Below are positions 1 through 7,512 of a stretch of DNA of 64,000 nucleotides, piece by piece. The notes under the pieces are model-generated. The model had not been told where the DNA came from. It made no database searches and was given only the letters and a program-made list of their open reading frames with translations. The DNA lies in assembly GCF_014779665.1 (NCBI RefSeq), contig NZ_JACXYY010000007.1, positions 62,001 to 126,000 of the forward strand. The letters run 5' to 3'. Numbering within the stretch: position 1 is the stretch's first letter; every line of letters starts with the position of its first letter. Position numbers and translations under genes: made by a program. This stretch comes from Nocardioides hwasunensis (GTDB lineage Bacteria > Actinomycetota > Actinomycetes > Propionibacteriales > Nocardioidaceae).

Positions 1-1
1 C

Positions 2-355
2 ATGCTCGCCAGCGGCGGCGACCCGGAGCCGCCGGTGTGGAGCCGCGTCTTCTGGGGTGTCCTCGAGGGTGTCATCGCCGCGACCCTGCTGGTCGCCGGT
101 GCGGTGAGTGGGGGCGACGCGCTCGGTGCGCTGCAGACGATGGCGATCCTGCTGGCGCTGCCGTTCAGCCTGGTGATGATCGGGATGATGGTCGCCACCG
201 CCAAGGCGCTGATGCACGAGAACTGGCTCAACCAGCGCGCCGAACGCCGGCTGCTCGCCGCCGAGGTCGCAGGCGAGATCGCCCGCGTCAGCGGCACCGT
301 CCCCGAGCCGATCCGCGACGACCGCCGTCGGAAGCGACCGTCCAGCGGGACCTGA
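2..355 (+). CDS. BCCT-family osmolyte transporter, C-terminal fragment
   Basis: This is the tail of a betaine/carnitine/choline (BCCT) transporter that begins before the window. The visible residues have the family's last two membrane segments: a helix near residues 18-35, then a helix with the LPFSLVMIGMM signature. A charged cytoplasmic tail rich in Arg and Glu follows. The opening ASGGDPEPP with a following Trp is the typical BCCT loop. The family imports compatible solutes with sodium or protons, and its C-terminal tail often senses osmotic stress. The start codon is outside the window, so the ATG at base 2 is internal. The stop is 4 nt from the stop of the convergent SDR gene. Confidence 0.85.
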   Translation: MLASGGDPEPPVWSRVFWGVLEGVIAATLLVAGAVSGGDALGALQTMAILLALPFSLVMIGMMVATAKALMHENWLNQRAERRLLAAEVAGEIARVSGTVPEPIRDDRRRKRPSSGT

Positions 356-359
356 GCCG

Positions 360-1322
360 TCAGGTGAGGTCGGCCGCGTCCCGGAGCCACGTCCAGGCCC
401 GGGACCGGTCGCCCTCGCTGGCCCGCGTCGTCGGCAGGAGGGACGTCGGCCGCTCGGCGCGGTCGTGCCAGAAGCGGCCGGTCGGCGGCGCTGGCTCGAC
501 CGCCGCCAGCCAGACGCTGGTGTCGGCGCCCTGGGCGTCGTCGCGCAGCACCGGTCGGGTGATCCTGCGGAATGTCGGCAGCGACTCCTGCACGCCGGGG
601 GTGTCGGCCCATCCGGGGTGCATCGTCGCCACGGTGATGCCGTCCGCGCCCCAGCGCTCGCCGAGCACCGGTGCCATCTCGACCTGCCACCGCTTGGAGC
701 GGGCGTACGACGTCGTCGGCGAGTAGTCGCCGGTCGTGTAACCCGGGTCGTCGGCCCGCAGCGGCTGGCCGTACATCCCGCCGCTGCTGACCAGCACCAC
801 CCGCCCACCGGCCAACGGCCCGCGCAGCGCCTCGGTCATCACGACCGGACCGACGAGGTGGACGGCCATGCTGAGCTCGAGGCCCTGCGGGGACTCAGTC
901 CGTTCGGGCGGCATCACGCCCGCGTTGTGCACCACCGCGTGGAGATCAGGGACCTCGGCCGCGAAGTCGGACGCGAAGCGGCGTACGTCGTCGAGGTCGG
1001 CCACGTCGCAGCGCCAGAGCCGCAGCTCGGTGCCGGGGTGCGCGGCCCACAGCCGGTCGGCGACCCCGGCTCCCTTGGCCTCGTCGCGCACCAGCATGTG
1101 CACGGTCGCGCCCAGTCCGGCGAGGCCCTCGACGGTTGCGACGCCCAGCCCGGAGCTGGCGCCGGTGACGAGGACGTGGCGACCCTCGAGCGAGCGCGGC
1201 AGGGGGTCGGGCGGCCAGCCCGGCAGCGCGCGCCGCACCGCCAGGCCGATCGTCGTGTAGCCGAGGACCAGCGACCGGTCCATGGCGGCGTCGACCAGCC
1301 TGACGGGCAGCGGACGGCTCAT
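360..1322 (-). CDS. Short-chain dehydrogenase/reductase (SDR), DHRS12-like
   Basis: This is a 320-residue NAD(P)-dependent oxidoreductase. The Rossmann motif TGASSGLG is at residues 53-60, NAG at 133-135, the catalytic Ser at about 179, and the YxxxK pair at Tyr206/Lys210 (YARSK). All catalytic residues are present. The extra N-terminal 45 residues before the Rossmann fold and the SSGGMYGQ stretch resemble DHRS12-type proteins. The substrate cannot be read from sequence. The gene follows the aldo/keto reductase stop by 4 nt on the same strand, so the two are probably co-transcribed. Its stop nearly abuts the BCCT gene. Confidence 0.85.
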   Translation of the reverse strand: MSRPLPVRLVDAAMDRSLVLGYTTIGLAVRRALPGWPPDPLPRSLEGRHVLVTGASSGLGVATVEGLAGLGATVHMLVRDEAKGAGVADRLWAAHPGTELRLWRCDVADLDDVRRFASDFAAEVPDLHAVVHNAGVMPPERTESPQGLELSMAVHLVGPVVMTEALRGPLAGGRVVLVSSGGMYGQPLRADDPGYTTGDYSPTTSYARSKRWQVEMAPVLGERWGADGITVATMHPGWADTPGVQESLPTFRRITRPVLRDDAQGADTSVWLAAVEPAPPTGRFWHDRAERPTSLLPTTRASEGDRSRAWTWLRDAADLT

Positions 1323-1326
1323 CGGA

Positions 1327-2196
1327 TCAGCTCGCGTCGAGTCGCTCGACCTCGTCGGCGCTCAGCTCGATCTCTGCCGCCGCCGCGGAGTCGGTGATCG
1401 AGGAGGGCCGCTTGGCGCCGGGGATCGGGATGACCACGGGCGACTGGGCGAGCTCCCAGGCCAGCGCCACCTGCTGGGCGCTGACCCCGCGGGCCGCGGC
1501 GATCTCGGCGAAGGCGGGGTGCTTGTGGGCGAGCTCCTTGGCGTCGGACAGGCCACCGAGCGGGCTCCACGGGAGGAAGGCCAGGCCGAGCTCCTCGCAG
1601 ACGTCGATCTCCGGCTTGCTGGAGCGGAACTTCGGGCTGAACTGGTTCTGCACGCTGACCAGCTTCTCGCCCAGCACCGCGTGGGCGGCGCGGATCTGCT
1701 CGGGGTTCGCGTTGGACAGCCCGACGTGCGCGACCTTGCCGCTGTCGGCGATCTCCTTGATGGTGCCGATGACCTCGTCGTAGGGCACCTTCGGGTCGGG
1801 ACGGTGGTGCTGCCACAGCGAGAGCTGGTCGACGCCGATCCGCCGGAGGCTGTCGTCGACGGCCGCGCGGAGGTGGTCGGCCGAGCTGTCGGTGTCCCAC
1901 CCGCCGCCGTCGGTGCGGACGTGGCCGCCCTTGGTGGCGAGGAAGACCTGGTCGCGGACGCCGAGCTCGTCGAGGATCGAGACGATCAGTCGCTCGTTCT
2001 CGCCCTGGGCGCCGGCCCCCTTCTCGTCGCCGGGGCCGTAGGCGTCGGCGGTGTCGAAGAGGGTGACGCCGGCCTCGAGCGCGGCGGAGACGGTGTCGAT
2101 GAGCTGCTGGCGCGGCTGGGCGCCGGTCTGGTCGAAGGTCATCAGGCCGAGGCCGATGGCCCCCACCTGCTGGTTGCCGAGGGTGCGAGTCTGCAT
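1327..2196 (-). CDS. Aldo/keto reductase
   Basis: This is a 289-residue NADPH-dependent aldo/keto reductase. The catalytic tetrad is visible: Asp48 and Tyr53 in FDTADAYG, Lys89 in LATKGG, and His130 or His131 in WQHHRPD. The SNANPEQ and PWSPLGG stretches fit the cofactor-binding half of the barrel. The ATG at 2196 is chosen over an upstream in-frame ATG because the protein then starts at the conserved MQTRTLG. A TAGGGT -10 element (2204-2209, minus strand) lies 7 nt before it, which predicts a leaderless transcript. It is likely the first gene of a two-gene unit with the SDR. The physiological carbonyl substrate is unknown. Confidence 0.9.
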   Translation of the reverse strand: MQTRTLGNQQVGAIGLGLMTFDQTGAQPRQQLIDTVSAALEAGVTLFDTADAYGPGDEKGAGAQGENERLIVSILDELGVRDQVFLATKGGHVRTDGGGWDTDSSADHLRAAVDDSLRRIGVDQLSLWQHHRPDPKVPYDEVIGTIKEIADSGKVAHVGLSNANPEQIRAAHAVLGEKLVSVQNQFSPKFRSSKPEIDVCEELGLAFLPWSPLGGLSDAKELAHKHPAFAEIAAARGVSAQQVALAWELAQSPVVIPIPGAKRPSSITDSAAAAEIELSADEVERLDAS

Positions 2197-2292
2197 GGTC
2201 TCGACCCTACGACCCGCGCCCCACCGGCGTACGCCCTCGCGGGTGGGGCCGGCCGGGTCCGGGTCCGGGGGCTGCACGGGCGCGGATGCCGT

Positions 2293-2513
2293 GGACACGT
2301 GTCCGCGGAGTTGTCCTCGGATCTGCTGATCCGGGGCGACATCTCGGACACGTGTCCGCGGAGTTGTCCTGGCATTGCGCGGTCAGGGGCGACATCTCGG
2401 ACACGTGTCCGCCGGGTTGTCGGACGTACGACCCCGCGACCCGAGCTCCCACACGTGTCCGCGGAATTGCCCTCGGATCGGCCGATCCGGGGCGACATCT
2501 CGGACACGTGTCC
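2293..2513. repeat. Array of five 12-bp palindromes (GGACACGTGTCC) with 50-53 bp period
   Basis: The palindrome GGACACGTGTCC occurs at 2293-2304, 2346-2357, 2399-2410 and 2502-2513, with a variant lacking the first GG at 2449-2460. Spacing is 53, 53, 50 and 53 bp. The spacers are imperfect dyads themselves: GAGTTGTC near one end pairs with GACATCTC near the other. The centres are CGGATC/GATCCG in the first unit and the perfect 16-mer CGGATCGGCCGATCCG in the last. Each unit could therefore fold as a long hairpin. The array fills the space between the TMEM165-like gene and the aldo/keto reductase. Function is unknown. Confidence 0.85.
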
Positions 2514-2521
2514 ATACAAGG

Positions 2522-2568
2522 AGCCGGGCGACCGGGCGACCGGGGGACCGGGCGACCGGGCGATCGCG
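2522..2568. repeat. Short tandem repeats of GACCGGGC
   Basis: Five or so near-perfect direct copies of an 8-9 bp GACCGGGC unit directly follow the palindrome array and end at the stop codon of the TMEM165-like gene. Copy number in such tracts is often variable. No coding or regulatory role is evident. Confidence 0.6.
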
Positions 2569-2569
2569 G

Positions 2570-3148
2570 TCAGGCGGTCGCGCCCTGCCAGATCAGCAGG
2601 ATGCCGAAGACGACGAACGCGGCGGTGGCGAAGTAGCGCACGGCCTTCTCGGGCAGCTGGCGACCGAGCAGCGCGCCGACCACGATCGCGAGGGCGTCGG
2701 CGGCGACCATGCCGATGGTCGAGCCGATCCAGGTCCCGAACCAGCCCTCGTGCGTGGCCAGGGTGATCGTCGCGAGCATGGTCTTGTCGCCGAGCTCGGC
2801 GAGGAAGAACGCCACGCCGACGGCCAGGATCGCCTTGCCCTGGCTCTTGCGGGCCTTGTCGGCCTCCTCCTCGGTGAGCTCGTCGCCGCGCAGGGTCCAG
2901 GCGGCGAAGCCCAGGAAGGCAATGCCGGCGACGATGTTGATCGTGCCCTGGTAGTCGGCGAAGGCGCTGCCGATGGCCGCACCGATGCCGACCGAGGCGA
3001 GGTGCACGATCGCGGTGGCGATCGTCAGGCCGATGAGCACGTCACGCGGCCGGTAGCGGGTGGCGAACGTCATCGCCATGAGCTGTGACTTGTCGCCGAG
3101 CTCAGCGACGAAGATGACGACGGTGCTGATGAGCAGTGCGTCCCACAT
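2570..3148 (-). CDS. TMEM165/GDT1 (UPF0016) family manganese/calcium transporter
   Basis: This is a 192-residue polytopic membrane protein with the two hallmark E-x-G-D-K-[S/T] motifs. ELGDKS is at residues 16-21 and ELGDKT about 100 residues later, each within a membrane helix of one three-helix half. These acidic motifs form the cation path in the family, whose bacterial members (MntX/MneA type) export Mn2+. The internal duplication and the length are normal. The ATG at 3148 follows a GAGAGGAAA ribosome binding site. Upstream lies a probable yybP-ykoY manganese riboswitch, which independently supports a Mn role. Confidence 0.9.
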   Translation of the reverse strand: MWDALLISTVVIFVAELGDKSQLMAMTFATRYRPRDVLIGLTIATAIVHLASVGIGAAIGSAFADYQGTINIVAGIAFLGFAAWTLRGDELTEEEADKARKSQGKAILAVGVAFFLAELGDKTMLATITLATHEGWFGTWIGSTIGMVAADALAIVVGALLGRQLPEKAVRYFATAAFVVFGILLIWQGATA

Positions 3149-3159
3149 GGGGGTTTCCT

Positions 3160-3340
3160 CTCCGGCCCGGCCGGAGGATGGTCCCGGGGAGTGGGACGTG
3201 CCTTCGACCAGGCACGTCCATGAGCTTCAGGGTCGTGGTGCTGGTCGAAAGTCTCGTCCGCCACCTATTGGTGGCCCGATGCGCCGGACCCGGAGAGGAT
3301 CAGTGTGTCGACGCACCTGTTGGGGACTACTCCCTTTCGA
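3160..3340 (-). promoter_or_regulatory. yybP-ykoY manganese riboswitch with upstream promoter
   Basis: Read on the minus strand, the leader begins with AAAGGGAGTAGTCCCCAAC (about 3338-3320). About 65 nt later it has GACGAGACTTTCGACCAGC (about 3259-3241). These match the two conserved loops of yybP-ykoY elements. A -10 element TAGGGT at 3346-3351 would start the RNA just before the first conserved segment. Near the gene, CTCCGGCC (3160-3167) and GGCCGGAG (3169-3176) form a hairpin next to the GAGAGGA ribosome binding site, a plausible expression platform. Known members turn on Mn exporters when Mn2+ binds. The boundaries are approximate. Confidence 0.82.
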
Positions 3341-3418
3341 CGCCAACCCTAGGGGAGGTGTGGTCGCGGGGTCGAACCACGCCGGCCGTGATCTGGCCCA
3401 CGCCGGGTGCGGGGTCGC

Positions 3419-3862
3419 TCAGACGGCGTTGAGCCGGAAGGTCTCCAGGAGGCCGAACGCCGCGACGGCGTGGGCGCTGAGGTCCTCGCCCACCGACTCG
3501 CGGGCGAAGGCGCTGAAGTCCTGCAGCTCGGCGACCTCGCGGCTGCTCACGTTGCGGAAGCCCATCGACCACGTCGAGAACGCCCGCTCGTCGACGTACC
3601 TCCGGTCCACGACCTGCATGCCGGTGTGGCGCGGGTCGGCGGCGATGACGTCGAGCAGCTCGCCGACGACGTCCGCATCCCCTTCGAGGGTCTGCATCAC
3701 CGTGCCGCCGCTGTAGAGCAGCAGGCCCGTGACACCCAGTCGCGCGTTCTTGGGGCGGATCTGCTCGATCAGCTCGACCAGCTGCCCGACGGACATCAGG
3801 TGGGTCGCGGAGCTGGTGTAGGTGAGCGTGAGGACGCTGCCGTCGAGGTCGTCTCTGTTCAT
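3419..3862 (-). CDS. BLUF-domain blue-light photoreceptor
   Basis: This is a 147-residue protein consisting essentially of one BLUF (FAD-binding blue-light sensor) domain. Landmarks are the flavin-contacting Tyr in LTYTSSA, Asn in the PKNARLGVTGLLLY stretch, the switch Gln in VMQTLEG, and the Trp-Ser-Met triplet in FSTWSMGF. These correspond to AppA Tyr21, Asn45, Gln63 and Trp104/Met106. No output domain is fused, so it is a short BLUF that would signal through a partner protein or by itself. The ATG at 3862 is chosen over one 14 codons upstream because a TACGAT -10-like element (3873-3878) sits between them. No obvious partner is adjacent. Confidence 0.9.
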   Translation of the reverse strand: MNRDDLDGSVLTLTYTSSATHLMSVGQLVELIEQIRPKNARLGVTGLLLYSGGTVMQTLEGDADVVGELLDVIAADPRHTGMQVVDRRYVDERAFSTWSMGFRNVSSREVAELQDFSAFARESVGEDLSAHAVAAFGLLETFRLNAV

Positions 3863-3934
3863 GGCGTCATCGATCGTAGACGGGGCCTGGACACGTCGAC
3901 ACACCCAGAAGGTGGTCGGTGGACCATGCGGTCG

Positions 3935-4246
3935 TCAGTCCAGGTCGATCGTGCCGACCCACCGTTCGCCAGGGTCGCCACCCCAGGCGTCCCACGCCAC
4001 GCGTCCGGGCGAGGGGAACCCCTCGGTGCCGTTCTTGAACCCTTCGGCGTCCTTGTCGACGGAGTGGCGGGCGAAGTAGGCCTGCATCTTCTGCACCACC
4101 TCGTCGCTCACCTCCTTGCCGTCGGCGAGCTGGGAGGCGCGGCGACGACCGGTGTCGGTGAACCCCTTGCCTGCCTTCCCGTCCTCGATCCAGCGCATCG
4201 CTCGCTGCGCCGCCTGCTGCACGTCCTGCGGGGGCTGGTGGCCCAT
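3935..4246 (-). CDS. Conserved small hypothetical protein
   Basis: This is a 103-residue soluble protein of unknown function. It has an Ala/Gln-rich start (PPQDVQQAAQRAM), a central KGFTDTGRRRASQLADG stretch, and a C-terminal segment with WDAWGGDPGERW. The charged helical middle followed by a Trp/Gly-rich end is seen in small actinobacterial proteins of unassigned role. The start at 4246 has a strong GAGGAGG ribosome binding site 5-6 nt upstream, better than the upstream in-frame ATG. It is divergent from the YjbR-like gene. No catalytic motif was recognised. Confidence 0.65.
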   Translation of the reverse strand: MGHQPPQDVQQAAQRAMRWIEDGKAGKGFTDTGRRRASQLADGKEVSDEVVQKMQAYFARHSVDKDAEGFKNGTEGFPSPGRVAWDAWGGDPGERWVGTIDLD

Positions 4247-4368
4247 CCGTCGCCTCCTCGTCTCCGGACGACCGACGTTATGACGCCCGGTGACGCCACG
4301 CCTCACCCCGCGGCGGGTGACCGGTCACCCCGGTCGGCGCATAATCCAGACGAGGGAAGGAGGCGCCC

Positions 4369-4731
4369 GTGGCCGTGGTCGACGACGTGTTGCCGCTCGG
4401 GTCCTCCCTGGACCGCTCGTACGTCGTGCGGGTGCAGGGCCGGCGCAAGTTCCGGGTCGGCTCGATCGTCTACGTCGCCTTCTCGCCGCACGAGACCGTG
4501 ATGGGTTTCGCCTTCCCGAAGGAGGAGCGTGCCGCTCTGGTCGCGAGCGACCCCCGGTTCCAGCTGCCCGATCCCTCCGACCTGCGCTTCAACTGGGTGC
4601 ACGCGACCCTCGCCGAGCTCGACGCGCTCGAAGCCCGCGAGCTCGTCGTGGATGCGTGGCGGATGGTCGTCCCGCAGCGGCTCTCGCGCGCCTGGGACCA
4701 GGCTCACCCCGACGGTCCCGGGCCCGGCTGA
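4369..4731 (+). CDS. MmcQ/YjbR-like protein
   Basis: This 120-residue protein resembles the MmcQ/YjbR fold. The order is an RKFRVGSIVYVAFSPHETVMGFAFP beta-hairpin region (about residues 26-50), KEERAALV, a substrate-like loop with FQLPDPSDLRFNWVHATL, and a final helix containing VVDAWRMVVPQRL. The end of that helix is the typical family ending, where a Trp-x-hydrophobic pattern precedes a helix tip. The family is described as DNA-binding-like, without firm biochemical function. The GTG start has GAAGGAGG 7 nt upstream, and a CATAAT -10 element at 4340-4345. Its C-terminus runs to within 25 nt of a convergent secreted-protein gene. Confidence 0.7.
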   Translation: MAVVDDVLPLGSSLDRSYVVRVQGRRKFRVGSIVYVAFSPHETVMGFAFPKEERAALVASDPRFQLPDPSDLRFNWVHATLAELDALEARELVVDAWRMVVPQRLSRAWDQAHPDGPGPG

Positions 4732-4755
4732 GCCACGCCTGACGAACCCGACCGA

Positions 4756-7254
4756 TCAGCGGGCGACGGCTCGGATCCTCATCGTGCGCGACACCGAGAG
4801 CGTGCTCGCGTCACCGACGTAGCGGATGGTGACCTTGCTGGTGCCGGCCTCTCGGAAGACCGGGAGCCGGAGGGTGACCTTGCCCCGTCGCAGGGTGCGG
4901 GTGACGGTCTTCGTGCCGACCCTCACCCTGACCTTGCCGGTCGGCCTGGCAGACGAGCCGGCGCCGGAGGTGGCGACCGAGACGACGAGGCGCGCCCTGG
5001 TCTTGCGGGCGAGGACCTTGCCCGGGCGGACCTTGACCTTCAGCCGCGACGCGGCCTTCGTCGGCGCCGCCTGGGACGGCGGGAGGTAGGGCGCGGTCAC
5101 GACCGGCGGGGCGGGGGTCGGGCCCGGCGTGGGGTCCGGCGTCGGGCTCGGCGTGGGGTCCGGTGTCGGCGCGACGGGCGCCGCAGTGACCACGATCGGC
5201 TGCTGGACCGTGGTGCCGGTGGTGTCGCCGACGATCCGCACGGTCGTCCGCCCGGCGGCCAGGTCGACCGGCAAGGTGGCGCGGACCGTGACCCGGCCGT
5301 GCAGGTCGCTCGGGTCGTCGGCGCGGGTGTTGTCGACCGGGAAGGAGCCGATCGATCGTCGGCCGACCGTCACCGTGACTGCGGAGTCGACCGGGTCGGA
5401 GGCCGCGGAGTAGGACCAGGAGGCCAGGTCGACGGCGTACGTCGTGCCGGCGACGTAGGAGGTCGGCGCGCCGCCGGGCACGTGGACGTCGACCGCGGCC
5501 TGGGCGCGCGGGACCGCGAGCACCGCGGCGGCCGACCGGTCGCCGAGGTAGGCGGTGAGCGCGGAGACCGTGGTGCCCTCGGGCGTACGGCGCCCGGTGC
5601 CCTTCGCGAGCTCGTGGAAGTTGTCGCCACCGGCGGCCAGCGACGCGCCCGCGGTGACGGAGTAGGTGCCGGTCGGCACGATGGCGACGCCGTCGAGCCA
5701 CATGCCGGTGATCCGGTCGTCCAGCGGGCGGGTGGCGTCCTGGGTCCAGGTGAACCCGGCCGACGCGCCGAGACGCACGAACGTGCGGGTCGGGGCGGGA
5801 CCGCTGGTGCCTGCGCGCTGCCACTGCTGCTCGAGGACGGTCTTGAGCTGCGCGCCGGTGAGGCGCATGTTGACCAGGCCCTCGGCGGCCACCACGCTCG
5901 CCGCCTCGGCGTAGGTCACCGAGGTGCCGGCGGGCGCGAGGTCGCTCTGCAGCGCGGTGGGGCTGGCCAGCGCGATGCGGGCGGTGCCGGCCGTGGACGT
6001 GCGGGTGGCCCAGCGCTGGGCGTCGGCGACGAGGTGGCCGAGGGTGGACTCGCCTCCAGGGTTGGCGGTGGTGCCGTTGGCCAGCGTGGCTCGGCGCGCG
6101 GGTCCGGAGAGACGCCCGAGCTCGACGCCCGGCACGACCTGGATGTCGCGGAAGTCGACCTGGGGCGCGGCGGTGCGGTTCTCGAGGCCGACGAACCCAC
6201 CCATGGCGGCCGCGCGGTCGACGGTGTTGACCACCGTGTCGTTGAGCAGGACCCGGATCCGCTGCGGCGTCACCTGGACGGCGAAGCGGTTCCACTGGCC
6301 GGCGGGCTTGACCGCCGTGGCGAGCGCCGTCGCGTCCGCGGCCTGCGAGAAGGCGCCGGAGCGCACCGTGGCGCTGTCGTCGGCGCCGATCATGACCTGG
6401 TAGCCACCGGTCGGGGTGGCTGCGTTGTTGCTGGTCGAGCCGACGTAGATGCTCGACGAGGCCTCGGACGTGCCCCGGCGCCAGTCGGCGCGCAGCGTGT
6501 AGGGGCCGGCCATCTGCGCCGGCGAGACGCTGGTCCAGGTGGTGCCGGCGCCGCGGAAGCCGCGCAGCGTGCAGTCGGCCTGCCGGCCGAACCCGCCACC
6601 GCCGGCCTTGCGCCACTGGTCGAAGGAGGCGAACGTGCCGTCGAAGAGCGCGGCGGCACCCGGCGCCGTCGGGGTCGCCGCGCAGAGGTCGGGAGCGGTG
6701 CCGCCGATCTGCACCGCGTCGAAGTTGAGGCGGCAGGTCTCCTGGTTCGTCCCGGAGGTGGCGCGCGCACAGTCGACGGCGATCGTGTTGTCGCCCGCCA
6801 CGAGGGTGATGTCGGCAGCACGCACGAACCGCCACGTCTCCCAGTCGCCCGTCGAGGGGAACTGCACCTGCTGTCGCGCGCCGTTGGTGATCAGGCCCAT
6901 GGTGCGGGGCTCGGGCTCGGCCGGGGACAGCACGCCGGCGGCGTAGCGGATCCAGACGGGATAGGTGCCGGCCTGGGCGGCCGTCACGCCGTTGACCTGC
7001 ATCGTCGAGCGCATCCCGGCCTCGCGGAAGGTGTAGGACCCGGTGCCGGAGAAGTTGCCGTGCTCACCGGAGTTCAGGGCCGGGCCACCCGCCGTGACGC
7101 CGGACTCCACCTCGAGGACCAGCGGGAAGCTCACCGCCGCCGATGCCGGCTGGGAGACCGCGAGAGCGCCGACGACGCCGAGGGCGAGTGAGACCACCAC
7201 CGTCGAGGTGCGGCGGGCGACGCGGCGCAGGCGGGTGGCGGCGGGCTGGGTCAC
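4756..7254 (-). CDS. Large secreted protein: carbohydrate-binding-like, DUF1080-like and 5'-nucleotidase C-terminal domains
   Basis: This is an 832-residue exported protein. After a twin-Arg-rich N-terminus and an Ala-rich signal peptide (cleavage near ASAAVS, about residue 40) comes a beta-sandwich resembling CBM6/35 (VLEVESGV...). A LamG/DUF1080-like domain (ALFDGTFASFDQW...) spans about residues 200-375. A 5'-nucleotidase C-terminal domain follows (LGHLVADAQRWA, NMRLTGAQLKTVLEQQW, GGDNFHELA; about 380-590). Then come an Ig-like segment, a Pro/Thr linker with TPDPTPSPTPDP repeats, and a very basic beta-rich tail. The metallophosphoesterase domain that normally precedes the 5'-nucleotidase C-domain is absent. 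The GTG start has AAGGAG 8 nt upstream. A role in wall or extracellular ligand binding is inference. Confidence 0.8.
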   Translation of the reverse strand: MTQPAATRLRRVARRTSTVVVSLALGVVGALAVSQPASAAVSFPLVLEVESGVTAGGPALNSGEHGNFSGTGSYTFREAGMRSTMQVNGVTAAQAGTYPVWIRYAAGVLSPAEPEPRTMGLITNGARQQVQFPSTGDWETWRFVRAADITLVAGDNTIAVDCARATSGTNQETCRLNFDAVQIGGTAPDLCAATPTAPGAAALFDGTFASFDQWRKAGGGGFGRQADCTLRGFRGAGTTWTSVSPAQMAGPYTLRADWRRGTSEASSSIYVGSTSNNAATPTGGYQVMIGADDSATVRSGAFSQAADATALATAVKPAGQWNRFAVQVTPQRIRVLLNDTVVNTVDRAAAMGGFVGLENRTAAPQVDFRDIQVVPGVELGRLSGPARRATLANGTTANPGGESTLGHLVADAQRWATRTSTAGTARIALASPTALQSDLAPAGTSVTYAEAASVVAAEGLVNMRLTGAQLKTVLEQQWQRAGTSGPAPTRTFVRLGASAGFTWTQDATRPLDDRITGMWLDGVAIVPTGTYSVTAGASLAAGGDNFHELAKGTGRRTPEGTTVSALTAYLGDRSAAAVLAVPRAQAAVDVHVPGGAPTSYVAGTTYAVDLASWSYSAASDPVDSAVTVTVGRRSIGSFPVDNTRADDPSDLHGRVTVRATLPVDLAAGRTTVRIVGDTTGTTVQQPIVVTAAPVAPTPDPTPSPTPDPTPGPTPAPPVVTAPYLPPSQAAPTKAASRLKVKVRPGKVLARKTRARLVVSVATSGAGSSARPTGKVRVRVGTKTVTRTLRRGKVTLRLPVFREAGTSKVTIRYVGDASTLSVSRTMRIRAVAR

Positions 7255-7392
7255 GGCGATGCTCCTTGCGAGAACGGGCTGTGACGCATGCCACAGACGC
7301 GGTCGGAGATTACGCTCCTGAGTTCACATTGTCGAACGTGATTCCACATCTCGGAACACAGACCATCTGTATGGGGTCTGGCGGTCTTCGGT

Positions 7393-7478
7393 TCACATGT
7401 GTGATCCGTCGCCCGGCCTGGTCCCATGCCCGGGTGGTCACCCACGAATCGGAGGCACACCCACGCCGTGGCTAGGGT
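7393..7478 (+). promoter_or_regulatory. Promoter region of the acyltransferase gene with a TCACA-TG-TGTGA dyad
   Basis: In the 258-base gap between the two divergent genes, TAGGGT at 7473-7478 is a good -10 element for the + strand gene, giving a leader of about 28 nt. Further upstream, TCACATGTGTGA at 7393-7404 is a dyad with 5-bp arms, and TTCACAT recurs near 7322. This is a possible operator for either gene. The assignment rests on pattern alone. Confidence 0.35.
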
Positions 7479-7512
7479 GACCCGGACCTGCACGACGTCC
7501 CCGAGGTTCCCT

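Noticed and set aside
2293-2513. CRISPR array
   Set aside because: Repeats are only 12-bp palindromes and the spacers are conserved and dyad-symmetric rather than unique; no cas genes are nearby.
2142-2519. Cys/Pro-rich short ORFs reading DTCPR repeats
   Set aside because: They arise from translating the palindrome array in several frames; no ribosome site or family.
4756-7254. Active 5'-nucleotidase
   Set aside because: No metallophosphoesterase motifs (DxH, GNHE, GHxH) were found in the protein.
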